Shown: positions 26,358-36,345, numbered from the stretch's first letter. The stretch: 59,170 bases of DNA from Frondihabitans sp. Leaf304 (GCF_001423105.1 NZ_LMNV01000005.1:466317-525486); one strand, 5' to 3'. The notes: a model not told the origin generated them from the sequence alone. A program made the numbers and translations.

Positions 26358-27788
26358 ATGAGCACCTCACTTCCCACCACCGCCGACACGGTCGGCACCA
26401 ACCGTTGGTACCTTGCCTCGGCGCCGATGGTCCGCGCCCTCCTCCATCTCTGCGTGCCGATGGCCGCGGCGATGATCGTCAGCGCCGTCTACAACGTGGT
26501 CAACGCCGGCTTCATCGGCTCGCTCCACGACAGTGCGCTGCTCGCAGCCGTCACCCTGGGCGCGCCGATCCTCGGCCTCGTCATGGCGGTCGGTGGCGTC
26601 TTCGGCGTCGGCGGCAGTGCCCTCATCTCGAGGCTTCTCGGGGCGAGCGAGAAGGATCCGACCGAAGCCGCTCAGATCAAGCACGTGGCGTCGTTCGCCG
26701 TCTGGGGCGCCGCGATCGTCGGTGCCGTGCTCGCGGCTGCAGGTCTGCTCCTGCTGCCGAACCTCGTGACCGTGCTCGGCGCCCACGGTGCCGCCGTTGC
26801 CCCGACCAGCGCCTTCGTCGGTGTGATGCTCGCCTTCGTGCCCGTGCTCGCCGTGTCGTTCTGCCTCGAGCAGCTGGTCCGGTCGGAGGGGGCGGCCCGT
26901 CAGGTCATGATCGGCCTCATCGCCTCGACCGTCGCCAACCTCGTCTTCGACGTGCTCTTCATCCTGGTGCTGCACTGGGGTGTGGCGGGTGCCGCCCTCG
27001 CGATCGGCCTGTCGAACGTCGTCACGATCGTCTACTTCGTCACCTGGCTGACTCGGCACAGCGAGCACATCAGCTTGGCACCGCGCTGGTTCACGCTCTC
27101 GCCGACCGTGCTGAAGCCGGTCTTCGGCATCGGCGTGGGGGAGCTGCTCCAGTCGGCGTTCCTCATCGTCACCTCGCTCGTACTGAACAACCTCGCCTCG
27201 GCCTATGGCGACGGGCCCCTTGCCGCGATGGGTGTCGCCGTCCGCATCGCGCAGGTGCCCGAGTTTCTCGTGATGGGCGTCACGCTCGGCGTTCTGCCGC
27301 TGCTGGCCTACTCGTTCGGCAAGGGTGACCGGGCCCGTCTCGCCGCCGCTCTGCGGGCCTCGGCCTTCACGGTCGGCTCGATCACCGTGGTGGCGGCCGT
27401 TGGGGTGTTCCTCTTCCGCGATGCGATCTTCGGCGCATTCGTCGCCGACCGTTCGGTGCTCGCCGTCGGCGCGGTGATCCTGACGGCGCAGCTCGTCGCC
27501 ATGATCGCCAACGGGTTCACCGGCCTCATCACGTCGCTGTTCCAAGCGACCGGACGCGCCACGGCGGCAATCACGATGTCGATGGCGCAGGGAATCCTGT
27601 TCATCCCGATCGTGCTGCTCGGAAACCTGTGGTTCGGGCTCGGCGGCGTGATCTGGGCGCTGACGGTCACCGAGGTGCTCGTGCTCCTCGTCGGAGCCGT
27701 CATGCTGTTCGCGTCGCGTCGGGCGATCGACGCCGGGCTCGCCGAGGGGAGCCCGGAGCGCGCCGAGGCCGTGCTCGAAGAGGCGTAG
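26358..27788 (+). CDS. MATE-family multidrug efflux transporter
   Basis: 476-aa inner-membrane antiporter with twelve hydrophobic segments in two six-helix halves. The first half carries LCVPMAAAMIVSAVYNVVN, GSLHDSALLAAVTLG and GVGGSALISRLLGA; the second half has GIGVGELLQSAFLIVTSLV and NGFTGLITSLFQATGRA, both MatE domain features. ATG follows AAGGAG. The gap to marR contains a GC-rich hairpin (about 26246-26268) that may reduce read-through. Confidence 0.94.
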   Translation: MSTSLPTTADTVGTNRWYLASAPMVRALLHLCVPMAAAMIVSAVYNVVNAGFIGSLHDSALLAAVTLGAPILGLVMAVGGVFGVGGSALISRLLGASEKDPTEAAQIKHVASFAVWGAAIVGAVLAAAGLLLLPNLVTVLGAHGAAVAPTSAFVGVMLAFVPVLAVSFCLEQLVRSEGAARQVMIGLIASTVANLVFDVLFILVLHWGVAGAALAIGLSNVVTIVYFVTWLTRHSEHISLAPRWFTLSPTVLKPVFGIGVGELLQSAFLIVTSLVLNNLASAYGDGPLAAMGVAVRIAQVPEFLVMGVTLGVLPLLAYSFGKGDRARLAAALRASAFTVGSITVVAAVGVFLFRDAIFGAFVADRSVLAVGAVILTAQLVAMIANGFTGLITSLFQATGRATAAITMSMAQGILFIPIVLLGNLWFGLGGVIWALTVTEVLVLLVGAVMLFASRRAIDAGLAEGSPERAEAVLEEA

Positions 27789-27857
27789 TCATCCATTGGC
27801 TTCAGGTTGCGGGCAGGCGCTGACCGGAGCGGGGAGTGCAGGATCCTTCACCCCGGC

Positions 27858-28175
27858 TCAGTGACTCGACCCGACCTCGATCAAGAGCACCCCGCCGACG
27901 ATCAAGACGATCCCGAGGCCCATCAGCCAGGTCAGCGGCTCCTTGAAGAGGAACTTGCTGGCGACGGCGGTCAGGGCCACCCCGGAGGCGGCCCAGATGC
28001 CGTAGGCGACGCCGAGCGGAAGGCCCTGGCCGAGACCGAGCGAGAGCGAGGTGAATGCCACGACGTAGCCGATGCCGACGGGGATGTACCAGCGGCGGTC
28101 GTCGACGGCCATGCGGAGCGAGAGGGTGCCGGCGACCTCGAAGAGGATCGCGGCGACGAGAAAGAGCCACATCAT
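27858..28175 (-). CDS. SMR-family efflux subunit (second of a pair)
   Basis: 105-aa four-helix small multidrug resistance protein. Helix 1 holds the essential Glu (AAILFEVAGTLSLRMA), and GVAYGIWAASGVALTAVASK is the family motif in helix 3. It overlaps the other SMR gene by four bases (ATGA), so the two are co-translated and probably form an obligate heterodimer such as EbrAB or YkkCD. Confidence 0.9.
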   Translation of the reverse strand: MMWLFLVAAILFEVAGTLSLRMAVDDRRWYIPVGIGYVVAFTSLSLGLGQGLPLGVAYGIWAASGVALTAVASKFLFKEPLTWLMGLGIVLIVGGVLLIEVGSSH

Positions 28176-28561
28176 CGGGCGATTCCCCCGGTGGTGGCGG
28201 TCGAGGTGCCGGCCGCCTCACGGTGGACGGCCTGAGCGCCGAGCTCGACGCAGAGCACCCCGGCGATGACGACCACGATGCCGATGCCCATGACGAGAGT
28301 CAGCGGTTCGCCGAAGATCACGAGCGACAGCACGGCGGTCAGCGCGACACCGCTCGCGCCCCAGATGCCGTAGGCGACCCCGAGTGCCATGCCGGTGCGG
28401 AGCACGAGGGCGAGTCCGGCGAAGGCGACGAGGTAGCCGATCGCCACGACGACGTACAACCCGGGGTGGTCGAGGGCGCCCTTCAACGAAAGCGACGCCG
28501 ACACCTCCGAGACGATGGCGATGATGAGGAACAGCCAGCCGCGCGCTTTGGAAGTCTTCAT
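28172..28561 (-). CDS. SMR-family efflux subunit (first of a pair)
   Basis: 129-aa small multidrug resistance protein with four helices and a longer, partly polar C-terminal tail (VHREAAGTSTATTGG). Conserved Glu in IIAIVSEVSASLSLK; family motif GVAYGIWGASGVALTAVLS. The ATG at 28561 (MKTSKARGW) is preferred to one 27 bases upstream. The tail difference between the two subunits fits opposite membrane orientation in a heterodimer, which is inference. Confidence 0.9.
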   Translation of the reverse strand: MKTSKARGWLFLIIAIVSEVSASLSLKGALDHPGLYVVVAIGYLVAFAGLALVLRTGMALGVAYGIWGASGVALTAVLSLVIFGEPLTLVMGIGIVVVIAGVLCVELGAQAVHREAAGTSTATTGGIAR

Positions 28562-28590
28562 AGCGACCACCGTAGGGCAGCCGCGCACGG

Positions 28591-28630
28591 CGAAACCCCC
28601 GCCCGAGCCGAGGCTCGAGCGGGGGTTTCG
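28591..28630 (-). terminator. Terminator of the sugar ABC operon
   Basis: Twelve-bp outer arms CGAAACCCCCGC / GCGGGGGTTTCG with an inner CGAGCC-type pairing, 17 bases after the chvE-like stop. It separates that operon from the SMR pair transcribed in the same direction. Confidence 0.85.
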
Positions 28631-28646
28631 TGGGTGTCGAGTGCTG

Positions 28647-29747
28647 CTACTTGGTGAGCGGCTCGAGGGTCGTGTTGTCTTTGTATGCCTCGGCTGCGTT
28701 GTCCTTGGTGACGAGGACGGGGGTCAGCGCCACGGCCGGAACCGTGATGACGCCGTTGTAGTTGTTCTTCTTGTCGATGACCGTCTTGGGGGTCTTGCCC
28801 TCGGACAGCGTGGTGACCAGGTCGACAGCGGCCTGGGCCTCCTCGGCGGTGTTCTTGTAGATGGTCGAGTACTGCGTGCCCGACATGATCAGCGGGATCG
28901 AAGCGGTCTCGCTGTCCTGGCCGGTGACGATGATGCCGGGCTTACCAGCCGACTTCACCGACTGGATGATGGCGCGGGCCAGGGTGTCGTTCGGCGAGAG
29001 GACGCCGTCGAGCTTGGTCGAGCCGTAGTTCTTCTGCAGCAGGTTGCTCATGCGGGTCTGGGCGTTCTGGGCGAGCCAGCCGTCCGTCGACACCGCGCTG
29101 AACGAGGTCTGACCGGAGACGACCTTGAGGGTGCCGTCGTCGATCTTCGGCTGCAGGACGCTCATCGCACCGTTGAAGAACACCGGAGCGTTGGCGTCGG
29201 TCGAAGCACCGGCGAAGAGCTCGATGTTGTACGGTCCGCTGCCCTTGGCCTTAAGGCCGTCGAGGAGCGCGGTGCCCTGGAGCTGACCGACCTTGTAGTT
29301 GTTGAACGCGACGTAGTAGTCGACGTTCTTGGTGCCGGTGATGTTGCGGTCCCAGGCGATGACCGGGATGCCGGCCGCCTTGGCCTGCTTGACCTGCGTG
29401 CCGAGCTGCGCGCCATCCTGCGCGGCGATGATCAGGGCCTTGTCACCCTTGGTGATCATGCCCGAGATCTGGTTCTGCTGGTCGGGAACCGTGTTGGTGG
29501 CGGCCGCGTACTGCACGTCGGCCTTGAAGCCGGCCTTGGCGAGGGAGTCCTCGAAGGCGGCCTTGGCCAGGACCCAGTTCTGCGAGGTCTTCGCGGGGAG
29601 CGAGACGCCGATCGTGGAGCCCTTGGGGATGGTGGCGGTGGAACCGCTGGCGCCCGCGTCGCTCCGGCCGGTGTTGCCGGAGCAGGAGGTCAGCGTGACC
29701 ACGGTGAGCGCTGCGACGGCAAAGCCGGCGATGAGCTGTTTCTTCAT
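28647..29747 (-). CDS. chvE: Multiple-monosaccharide ABC transporter substrate-binding lipoprotein
   Basis: 366-aa periplasmic-binding-like lipoprotein: signal with lipobox LTSC (Cys22), then a type I sugar-binding fold (IGVSLPAKTSQNWVLAKAAF, IIAAQDGAQLGTQVKQAKAAG, VIAWDRNI). ChvE-type proteins bind arabinose, xylose, galactose, glucose and related sugars. It is the last gene of mmsA-mmsB-chvE, separated from mmsB by 108 bases with a stem-loop. In Agrobacterium ChvE also signals to the virulence system; no such partner is here. Confidence 0.92.
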   Translation of the reverse strand: MKKQLIAGFAVAALTVVTLTSCSGNTGRSDAGASGSTATIPKGSTIGVSLPAKTSQNWVLAKAAFEDSLAKAGFKADVQYAAATNTVPDQQNQISGMITKGDKALIIAAQDGAQLGTQVKQAKAAGIPVIAWDRNITGTKNVDYYVAFNNYKVGQLQGTALLDGLKAKGSGPYNIELFAGASTDANAPVFFNGAMSVLQPKIDDGTLKVVSGQTSFSAVSTDGWLAQNAQTRMSNLLQKNYGSTKLDGVLSPNDTLARAIIQSVKSAGKPGIIVTGQDSETASIPLIMSGTQYSTIYKNTAEEAQAAVDLVTTLSEGKTPKTVIDKKNNYNGVITVPAVALTPVLVTKDNAAEAYKDNTTLEPLTK

Positions 29748-29780
29748 TGAAATGCTTCTTTCATTGTGGGGATGTGAGTG

Positions 29781-29822
29781 CGGGATGCACCCGGTGCTGT
29801 GGGATGAGTGGTGCGCATCCCG
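29781..29822 (-). other. Stem-loop between mmsB and chvE
   Basis: CGGGATGCAC (29781-29790) pairs with GTGCGCATCCCG (29811-29822), with a two-base bulge and a 20-base loop. No T-run. Probably stabilises or partly separates the chvE message, allowing more binding protein than permease. Confidence 0.5.
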
Positions 29823-29855
29823 GATTTGTGGCTGGGAATGGAACGGGCTGAGGGG

Positions 29856-31172
29856 TTACGGAAGCAGAACCGGCGAGTCGTCGTCGATCGACTTCGGCTG
29901 AGCCGTGGCGTCGGGGCCGGGCTTCTGCGCGTCGTCGTTCTTCTTGCGACCGAACCCGCGGGTCAGGTAGCCGATGATCGACGGACGGCCCTGCGTCTTG
30001 TTGTAGACGTCGAAGGCGACGGCGAGCAGCAGCACGAGACCGCGGATGATCTGGACCAGGTTCGTGTCGATGCCCTTGAGCGAGAGGCCGTTCGCCAGGA
30101 AGGCGAGCACGAGAGCACCGATGATCGAGGCGATGACGGTTCCGACACCACCGGCGACCGCGGCACCACCAACGAAGACGGCGGCGATGGCGTCGAGCTC
30201 CCAGCCCGTTCCGTCGGAGGGGCCCGAGGATCCCGCATAGCCGACATAGACCATTCCGGCGACGGCGGCGAGAACCGACATGTTCATCATGACCAGGAAG
30301 TTGACGCGACGCGAGTTGACGCCCGAGAGGACAGCGGCGTGCGAGTTGCCGCCGACCGCGTAGAGGTGTCGCCCGAATGTGGTGGTGTTCGTGACGAAGC
30401 CGTAGATGATCACGAGCACGCCCATGATGATGGCGACGATCGGCACGCTCGTGTTGGGCTGGCCGGAGGCGAACAGGTAGGTGGCGAAGGCGGTGACGCC
30501 GGCGAGCACGACGATGCGGACGATGCTCGTCCAGAGGGGAGCCGGCTCGGCGCCCATCTTGACGCGGTTGGTGCGTCCGCGGAACTCGAAGACGACGATC
30601 GCGATGATCGAGACGAGACCGAGCAGGAGAGTGCCGTTGCTGTAGCCGGTGCCCGGACCGAAGTCGGGGATGAAGCCGCCGCCGATGGTCTGGTAGTCCT
30701 CGGGCACGGGGAGAGCGGTCGAGTTGCCGATGATCTGGTTCGCCCCGCGGAAGATCAGCTGACCGGCGAGGGTCACGATGAAGGCGGGCACCTTCACGTA
30801 GGCGACCCAGAAGCCCTGCCACGCGCCGACGAGGGCGCCGACGGCGAGGCCGACGAGGATCGCGCCCCACCAGGCGAAGTGCCAGGTGGCCATCGACTGC
30901 GCGACGATGATGCCGGTGAACGCGGCGACCGAGCCGACCGAGAGGTCGATGTGACCGGCGACGATCACCATCACCATGCCGATCGCGAGGATCAGGATGT
31001 AGGAGTACTGCTGGAAGACGTTGATGACGTTTCCGGGATCGAGCGTGGTGCCGCCCGTCCAGATCTGGAACCCGACGATGATCACGATGAGCGCGATGAT
31101 CATGCCGTACTGGCTGATTCCACCCCCCTTGTTGCCGAGGATGCTGTCGATGTTCTTCTTGATGTTCGTCAT
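29856..31172 (-). CDS. mmsB: Multiple-monosaccharide ABC transporter permease
   Basis: 438-aa integral membrane protein of the branched-chain/ribose-type permease family with about ten hydrophobic segments. Typical loops are [38 protein letters not shown], and [21 protein letters not shown]. The extra length relative to RbsC fits the GguB/MmsB subgroup. ATG overlaps the ATPase stop (ATGA). Confidence 0.93.
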   Translation of the reverse strand: MTNIKKNIDSILGNKGGGISQYGMIIALIVIIVGFQIWTGGTTLDPGNVINVFQQYSYILILAIGMVMVIVAGHIDLSVGSVAAFTGIIVAQSMATWHFAWWGAILVGLAVGALVGAWQGFWVAYVKVPAFIVTLAGQLIFRGANQIIGNSTALPVPEDYQTIGGGFIPDFGPGTGYSNGTLLLGLVSIIAIVVFEFRGRTNRVKMGAEPAPLWTSIVRIVVLAGVTAFATYLFASGQPNTSVPIVAIIMGVLVIIYGFVTNTTTFGRHLYAVGGNSHAAVLSGVNSRRVNFLVMMNMSVLAAVAGMVYVGYAGSSGPSDGTGWELDAIAAVFVGGAAVAGGVGTVIASIIGALVLAFLANGLSLKGIDTNLVQIIRGLVLLLAVAFDVYNKTQGRPSIIGYLTRGFGRKKNDDAQKPGPDATAQPKSIDDDSPVLLP

Positions 31173-32713
31173 CGAACCGTGGTCCTTTTCGAGGTCATGC
31201 TGACCATGAGCGACTCGGGGTTCGCCTCAGCTGCGGTCAATTCGTTGGTGATGGAGCCCTCGAAGATCGTGTAGATCCGATCGGAGAGGCCGAGGAGCTC
31301 GGGGAGCTCGGAGGAGATGAGGATGACGCCCTTGCCCTGGGCTGCCAGGTCTTGGATGATCCCGTAGATCTCGAACTTCGCACCCACGTCGATGCCGCGG
31401 GTGGGCTCGTCAAGGATGAGGATGTCGGGGTCGGTGAACATCCACTTCGCGAGGACGACCTTCTGCTGGTTGCCGCCGGAGAGCTTCGACACACCCTGGT
31501 CGACGTTGTTCGCCTTGGTGCGGAGGCTGCGGCGGTAGCGCTCCGAGACCTCGTACTCCTCGACGCTCGAGACGACGCCGTTGTGCGTGATCTTCGGCAG
31601 GCCGGCGGCGACGGTGGAGCGCTTGATGGTGTCGAGCAGGTTGAGTCCGAGAGCCTTGCGGTCTTCCGAGACGTAGCCGAGGCCGTTCTTGATGGCGCGC
31701 TTAACCGTGTCGGTGCGGATCTCGTGACCCTCTTTGTAGACCTCGCCCGACACGTAGGTGCCGTAGGAGTGGCCGAAGACGCTCATGGCGAGCTCGGTGC
31801 GACCGGCGCCCATGAGGCCGGCGAAGCCGACGATCTCACCGCGGCGCACGTAGAAGTTCTCGTTCTTGCAGACGAGGCGTTCGGCGTCGAGGGGGTGACG
31901 GACGGTCCAGTTGCGCACCTCGAAGAACTTCTCGCCGATGTTCGGCGTGCGGTCGGGGAACCGGCTCTCGAGCGAGCGGCCGACCATTCCGCGGATGATG
32001 CGGTCTTCGTTGACGCCGTCGGCCTTCACGTCGAGGCTCTCGATGGTCTTGCCGTCGCGGAGGATCGTGATGGTGTCGGAGACCTGCTCGATCTCGTTCA
32101 GCTTGTGGCTGATCATGATCGAGGTGACGCCCTTGCCCTTGAGCCCGACGATGAGGTCGAGCAGGTGCTGCGACTCACCCTCGTTCAGGGCGGCGGTGGG
32201 TTCGTCCAGGATGAGCAGCTTCACGCTCTTGTTCAGAGCCTTGGCGATCTCGACGAGCTGCTGCTTGCCGACTCCGAGCGACTTGATCTTGGTGTCGGGG
32301 TCTTCGGCGAGACCGACGCGGGCGAGCAGGTCTTTGGCGATGCGCTGGGCTTCGATCCAGTTGATCACGCCGCGCTTGCCGGGCTCGTTGCCGAGGAAGA
32401 TGTTCTCGGTGATCGAGAGCTCGGGGATGAGGGCCAGCTCTTGGTGGATGATCACGACGCCGGCGGCTTCGGACTGCTTGATGCCCGAGAACTGGACGAC
32501 CTGGTTCTCGAAGACGACATCGCCCGTGTACGTGCCGAACGGGTAGACGCCCGAGAGGACTTTCATGAGAGTCGACTTGCCTGCACCGTTTTCGCCGCAG
32601 ATCGCGTGGATCTCGCCGGCCTTCACGGTCAGGTTCACGTCGGAGAGAGCCTTCACACCAGGGAACTCCTTGGTGATCGAGCGCATCTCGAGGATGGTGG
32701 GTTCACCAACCAT
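31169..32713 (-). CDS. mmsA: Multiple-monosaccharide ABC transporter ATP-binding protein
   Basis: 514-aa tandem ATPase that powers the sugar importer. First domain: Walker [10 protein letters not shown], signature [15 protein letters not shown], Walker [14 protein letters not shown]. Second domain: degenerate Walker A region ([16 protein letters not shown]), signature [14 protein letters not shown], Walker [13 protein letters not shown]. The ATG at 32713 ([11 protein letters not shown]) follows GGCGG; upstream starts lie in the promoter. First gene of the operon. Confidence 0.95.
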   Translation of the reverse strand: MVGEPTILEMRSITKEFPGVKALSDVNLTVKAGEIHAICGENGAGKSTLMKVLSGVYPFGTYTGDVVFENQVVQFSGIKQSEAAGVVIIHQELALIPELSITENIFLGNEPGKRGVINWIEAQRIAKDLLARVGLAEDPDTKIKSLGVGKQQLVEIAKALNKSVKLLILDEPTAALNEGESQHLLDLIVGLKGKGVTSIMISHKLNEIEQVSDTITILRDGKTIESLDVKADGVNEDRIIRGMVGRSLESRFPDRTPNIGEKFFEVRNWTVRHPLDAERLVCKNENFYVRRGEIVGFAGLMGAGRTELAMSVFGHSYGTYVSGEVYKEGHEIRTDTVKRAIKNGLGYVSEDRKALGLNLLDTIKRSTVAAGLPKITHNGVVSSVEEYEVSERYRRSLRTKANNVDQGVSKLSGGNQQKVVLAKWMFTDPDILILDEPTRGIDVGAKFEIYGIIQDLAAQGKGVILISSELPELLGLSDRIYTIFEGSITNELTAAEANPESLMVSMTSKRTTVR

Positions 32714-32783
32714 TGTGCACCGCCATTTGCTAGACATCGTTGTCGGGGAGCTTCGTCGCCCGTTGGGCACCTGGCCCGGGATT

Positions 32784-32812
32784 ACATTAGGCCGATCGCT
32801 GGCTGGCGTCAA
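32784..32812 (-). promoter_or_regulatory. Promoter of the mmsA operon
   Basis: On the minus strand TTGACG (32812 to 32807), 17-base spacer, TAATGT (32789 to 32784), 71 bases upstream of mmsA. This is a close match to a vegetative promoter. Confidence 0.8.
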
Positions 32813-32815
32813 AAG

Positions 32816-32869
32816 GTTAACGCAACGAATTTGTAACGGCTTTACGAACCGGCCTCAATGAGAGCGCTC
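32816..32869. promoter_or_regulatory. Candidate operators upstream of mmsA
   Basis: Two elements precede the promoter: GTTAAC, eleven bases, GTAAC (32816-32837), an AT-rich paired half-site of the kind ROK repressors use; and GAGCGCTC (32862-32869) within TGAGAGCGCTCAC, which resembles LacI-family operators of actinobacteria. A ROK regulator is encoded directly upstream; no LacI-type gene is in the window. Confidence 0.5.
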
Positions 32870-32946
32870 ACTTTCGCGGTCACCACGCCGCGATCGTTGA
32901 GTTTCCGCGGATCCTTCAGTTTTTGTCGAACGAAGGATCCGACGGG

Positions 32947-34212
32947 TCAGATCACGCGGACGGCCGCCTGATGGAACACGAGCGCGGCGGCTCCGAGCGC
33001 TTCGCCGCGATCGTCCAGCGTCGACGCCACGATTTCGGTCGCGTCCCTGACGAGAGGGAGCACATGCCGTGCGAACGACCGCGACACCGGTTCGAGGAGC
33101 AGGTCGCCGAGGGCGGCGAGGGGCCCGCCGATCACGATCACCTCGGGGCTCAGGATGCTGGCGAGGTCGCCGACGACCCGGCCGATGAGCCGCGCGGCAT
33201 CCTCGATCACGCGGAGCGCCGCCATGTCGCCGGCGAGGACAGCAGCGACGAGCTGCTCGGTCGTCTGGATGGGCGTGACCGTGCTCAGGCGGTCGAGCAT
33301 GGCCTGGATGGAGGCCTCCGCTTCGAGGCAGCCCCGGTTGCCGCAGCGACAGGCCTGGCCGTCGGGCACGACCTGCACGTGACCGACCTCGCCGGTCACC
33401 CCAGTCGCCCCGTTGAACGGCTGACCGTTCAGGATCAATCCGGCACCGATTCCCGAGCCCACCTTGAGGTAGACGAGGTTTCGCGCCCCGCCGTACAGAC
33501 CCCAGATCGTCTCCGAGACGCTGCCGAGGTTCGCGTCGTTGTCGATCACGACCGGAACGCCGAGGCGGTCTTCCAGCTCGACGACGACGTCGACGAAGGC
33601 CCACTCGGCCCACACCGTTCCGATCACCGGCATGAGATCGCGGCGGTCGATCGACCCGGGGATCCCGACTCCCACGCCGCTCAGGGCGTCCCAGGGGATG
33701 CCCTTCTCGCTGAGCAGGCGGGTCAAGACGTCTCGGGCCATATCGAAGCCGACGCGGGGGTCGTACTGCTGCGGCAACACGATGTTCTCTTCCGCCGCGA
33801 TCGTGTAGTCGGGGTAGACGAGCACGACCCGGAGGTGCCGTCGGCCGAAGCCGATGCCGGCCGCGACGGCGCCGTTGTGGGTGAGGAGCTGCACGGAGAC
33901 GGCGCGACGGCCCGAACTCGTCGTCGGCGTCAGGCTGACGAGGCCGTTCTTGGCCATGAGGCTGACGATGTTCGAGATCGTCGCCGTGGAGAGGCCGGTG
34001 CGGCGAGCGAGATCCGCCTGCGTCGAGGCGCCGACACGGACGAGCGCCTCGACGACGCGCTGCTGATTGCGCTTGCGGAGGGAGGTTTGAGAGCCGGGGC
34101 TCTGCCCGGTGGGCGCGGACTGGCCCGTCGCGGGTGCCCGTCCCGTCGAGGGGGGCTGTCCCTTCGAGGCTGTTTGGCGGGGGCCCGTCGTTGGACCTTG
34201 GAGATGTGACAC
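32947..34212 (-). CDS. ROK-family transcriptional regulator (XylR/NagC type)
   Basis: 421-aa repressor. After a flexible N-terminus with Thr-Gly-Gln-Ser/Pro repeats (about residues 10-40) comes a MarR-like helix-turn-helix (RVVEALVRVGASTQADLARR, LSTATISNIVSLMAKNGLV) and a ROK sugar-binding domain with VVIDNDANLG, GEVGHVQV and the zinc motif CRCGNRGCLE. I chose the GTG at 34212; a TTG further upstream lacks support. It lies upstream of, and in line with, mmsA-mmsB-chvE and probably regulates it. Confidence 0.88.
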   Translation of the reverse strand: MSHLQGPTTGPRQTASKGQPPSTGRAPATGQSAPTGQSPGSQTSLRKRNQQRVVEALVRVGASTQADLARRTGLSTATISNIVSLMAKNGLVSLTPTTSSGRRAVSVQLLTHNGAVAAGIGFGRRHLRVVLVYPDYTIAAEENIVLPQQYDPRVGFDMARDVLTRLLSEKGIPWDALSGVGVGIPGSIDRRDLMPVIGTVWAEWAFVDVVVELEDRLGVPVVIDNDANLGSVSETIWGLYGGARNLVYLKVGSGIGAGLILNGQPFNGATGVTGEVGHVQVVPDGQACRCGNRGCLEAEASIQAMLDRLSTVTPIQTTEQLVAAVLAGDMAALRVIEDAARLIGRVVGDLASILSPEVIVIGGPLAALGDLLLEPVSRSFARHVLPLVRDATEIVASTLDDRGEALGAAALVFHQAAVRVI

Positions 34213-34278
34213 GGACGAATCATTGCCTCCCAAACGAGTGTCGTCAAGAGTTGAACACAAACCGTGACGCAACGGAAA

Positions 34279-34317
34279 GAGGCCTGGAGAGACGCCGTCA
34301 GCGTCTCACCAGGCCTC
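34279..34317 (-). terminator. Terminator of phoU
   Basis: GAGGCCTGG, then inner GAGACGC / GCGTCTC, then CCAGGCCTC, a two-tier hairpin 15 bases after the phoU stop, followed on the minus strand by a TTTCC sequence. Confidence 0.85.
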
Positions 34318-34331
34318 GTGGCCGCGCGGAA

Positions 34332-34985
34332 TCAGGCTTCGACGCCCACCCAGTCGCCGGTCGCCAGGTACTGGACCTTCTTGGCGATCGACACGGCATG
34401 GTCGGCGAATCGTTCGTGGTACCGGCTGGCGAGCGTGGCGTCGACAGTGTCGGCGGGAGCGCCCTTCCAGGTCTCGCCGAGAACCTTGTCGAACACGCTC
34501 AGGTGCAGCTCGTCGATGCGGTCGTCGTCGTTGCGGATCTCTTCGGCCAGGCTGACGTCTTCGGTGGTGAGCAGCTGCGTGAGCTTGCGGGCGATCGCGA
34601 CGTCGAGCTCACCGAGCTCGGTGAACGTCGGACGAAGGCTCTTCGGCACGACCTTCTCGGGGAACCGGTAGCGGGCGAGCTGAGCGATGTGCTCGGCCAT
34701 GTCGCCCATGCGCTCGAGAGAGGCCGAGATGCGGAGTGCGCTCACGACGATGCGGAGGTCTCGGGCGACCGGGTTCTGCCGAGCGAGGATGTCGATCGCG
34801 AGCTCGTCGAGGCTGATGGCGAGGGCGTCGATGCGGTCGTCGTCGGCGATGACCTGCTCGGCGAGGCCGACGTTGGAGTCGTGGAACGCGCGAGTGGCGT
34901 TGTCGATCGACACCGCCACGAGCGACGAGATCTCGACGAGCCGCTCCTGGACCTCCTGGAGCTCCTGCTGGAATACCTCGCGCAT
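34332..34985 (-). CDS. phoU: Phosphate transport system regulatory protein PhoU
   Basis: 217-aa helical protein made of two three-helix PhoU repeats. Each holds an acidic metal-binding E(X)3D(X)3D-like pattern: LAEQVIADDDRIDAL and LAEEIRNDDDRIDELH. It links the Pst transporter to the phosphate-sensing kinase, silencing the regulon when phosphate is ample. It is divergent from senX3-regX3 rather than part of the pst operon. Confidence 0.96.
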   Translation of the reverse strand: MREVFQQELQEVQERLVEISSLVAVSIDNATRAFHDSNVGLAEQVIADDDRIDALAISLDELAIDILARQNPVARDLRIVVSALRISASLERMGDMAEHIAQLARYRFPEKVVPKSLRPTFTELGELDVAIARKLTQLLTTEDVSLAEEIRNDDDRIDELHLSVFDKVLGETWKGAPADTVDATLASRYHERFADHAVSIAKKVQYLATGDWVGVEA

Positions 34986-35187
34986 AGTCTTGGTCGACCC
35001 TTTCGTCGCGGCTCGGCCGCGGTGTCAGTGATGGTGCTGGTACGCGAAACGTCGCCCGCGCAGTCTCGACGAGCCTCTCCCGTCGAGGTTAACGGCGGGT
35101 GATGGCCAGGCGAACACTCTCCAACGTACTCGGCACGGATGTGGCTCTGTTCTAGCAGTCCACCAGACGTTCACTAACCTGAGGTTC

Positions 35188-36345
35188 ATGTCCTCCCCCT
35201 GGCTGGTGCCGTTGTCTCTGGCATTCGGCATCATCGTCGGAGCGGGCCTCGTCCTGCTCGTGGTGGCTTCCGTTCAGCGGGGCCGTCGAGCCCGGGCGCT
35301 GAGCGATGCGTCTCTGCCCGACGGGATCGGCGCGATGCTCGACACCCTCGAGTCGGCCGGGTTCGTCGTCGACCCGTCGAACAACGTGCAGAAGGCCTCG
35401 GCGATGGCGATCGCCAACGGTCTGGTGCAGGCGCATCAGGTGGTCCACCCCGAGATCGTCGACCTCATCGAGACGGCGCGCGACGAAGACCACCCGGTCA
35501 CCCGGCAGCTGCTTCTCGCTCGAAGCCTCCGGCAGGAGACCGACCTGCGGATGCTGGTGCGGGCCTCGCGACTCGGAACGCGATACGTGGTCGTGCTCGC
35601 CGAGGATCACACCGAGACGCACCGCCTCGAAGAGGTCCGGCGCGACTTCGTGGCGAACATCAGCCACGAGCTGAAGACGCCCATCGGCGCGGTCGGGCTG
35701 CTCGCCGAGGCCATGGAGTCGGCCGCCGACGACCCCGAGCAGGTGCGGCACTTCGCCAAGAGCCTGATGCGCGAATCCCTTCGCCTTGGCCGCCTCACGC
35801 AAGACATCATCGAGCTCTCGCGCCTGCAGTCGGCCGACCCGCTGAGCGGACCCGAGCTCGTCGACGTGCGCTCCGTCATCAACGCCGCGGTCGAGCGCAA
35901 TCGGGTCGAGGCGGAGGCGCGCGGAATCGAGATCATCACGCGCGGCGGCAAGCACGCCAGCATCGTCGGCGACAGCGAGATGCTGGCCGTCGCCGTGCAC
36001 AATCTCGTCGCCAACGCGGTGCACTACTCGCCCGACGACTCCCGCATCGGCATCGGCGCGAACGTCACCGACCGGGGCATCGTCGAAATCGCGGTCACGG
36101 ACCAGGGCGATGGCATCGCTGACGGCGAGAAGGAACGCATCTTCGAGCGCTTCTACCGGATCGACCCGGCTCGATCACGGCGCACCGGCGGCACGGGCCT
36201 CGGCCTGGCGATCGTCAAGCACATCGTTCAGAATCACGGCGGCGACATTCGACTCTGGTCGCAGCTCGGTTCCGGCTCCACCTTCACGATCCTTCTACCC
36301 GAGGCCTCGACGGCCACGGTTCCCGTCCGAGGAGAGAACGAATAA
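35188..36345 (+). CDS. senX3: Phosphate-sensing histidine kinase SenX3
   Basis: 385-aa sensor kinase. One hydrophobic segment (about residues 5-29), a PAS-like region (residues 45-145), HisKA box FVANISHELKTPIGAVG with the phospho-accepting His, and HATPase motifs NLVANAVHYSP, VTDQGDGIA and GGTGLGLAIVKHI. ATG is seven bases after TAACCT. TAATG overlap with regX3. Partner of RegX3 and, via PhoU, of PstSCAB. Confidence 0.95.
   Translation: MSSPWLVPLSLAFGIIVGAGLVLLVVASVQRGRRARALSDASLPDGIGAMLDTLESAGFVVDPSNNVQKASAMAIANGLVQAHQVVHPEIVDLIETARDEDHPVTRQLLLARSLRQETDLRMLVRASRLGTRYVVVLAEDHTETHRLEEVRRDFVANISHELKTPIGAVGLLAEAMESAADDPEQVRHFAKSLMRESLRLGRLTQDIIELSRLQSADPLSGPELVDVRSVINAAVERNRVEAEARGIEIITRGGKHASIVGDSEMLAVAVHNLVANAVHYSPDDSRIGIGANVTDRGIVEIAVTDQGDGIADGEKERIFERFYRIDPARSRRTGGTGLGLAIVKHIVQNHGGDIRLWSQLGSGSTFTILLPEASTATVPVRGENE

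Noticed and set aside
34986-35187. PHO box between phoU and senX3
   Set aside because: GTTCAC (35169) and GTTCAT (35184) are 15 bases apart, not 11, and the second overlaps the senX3 start codon, so the direct-repeat rule is not met.
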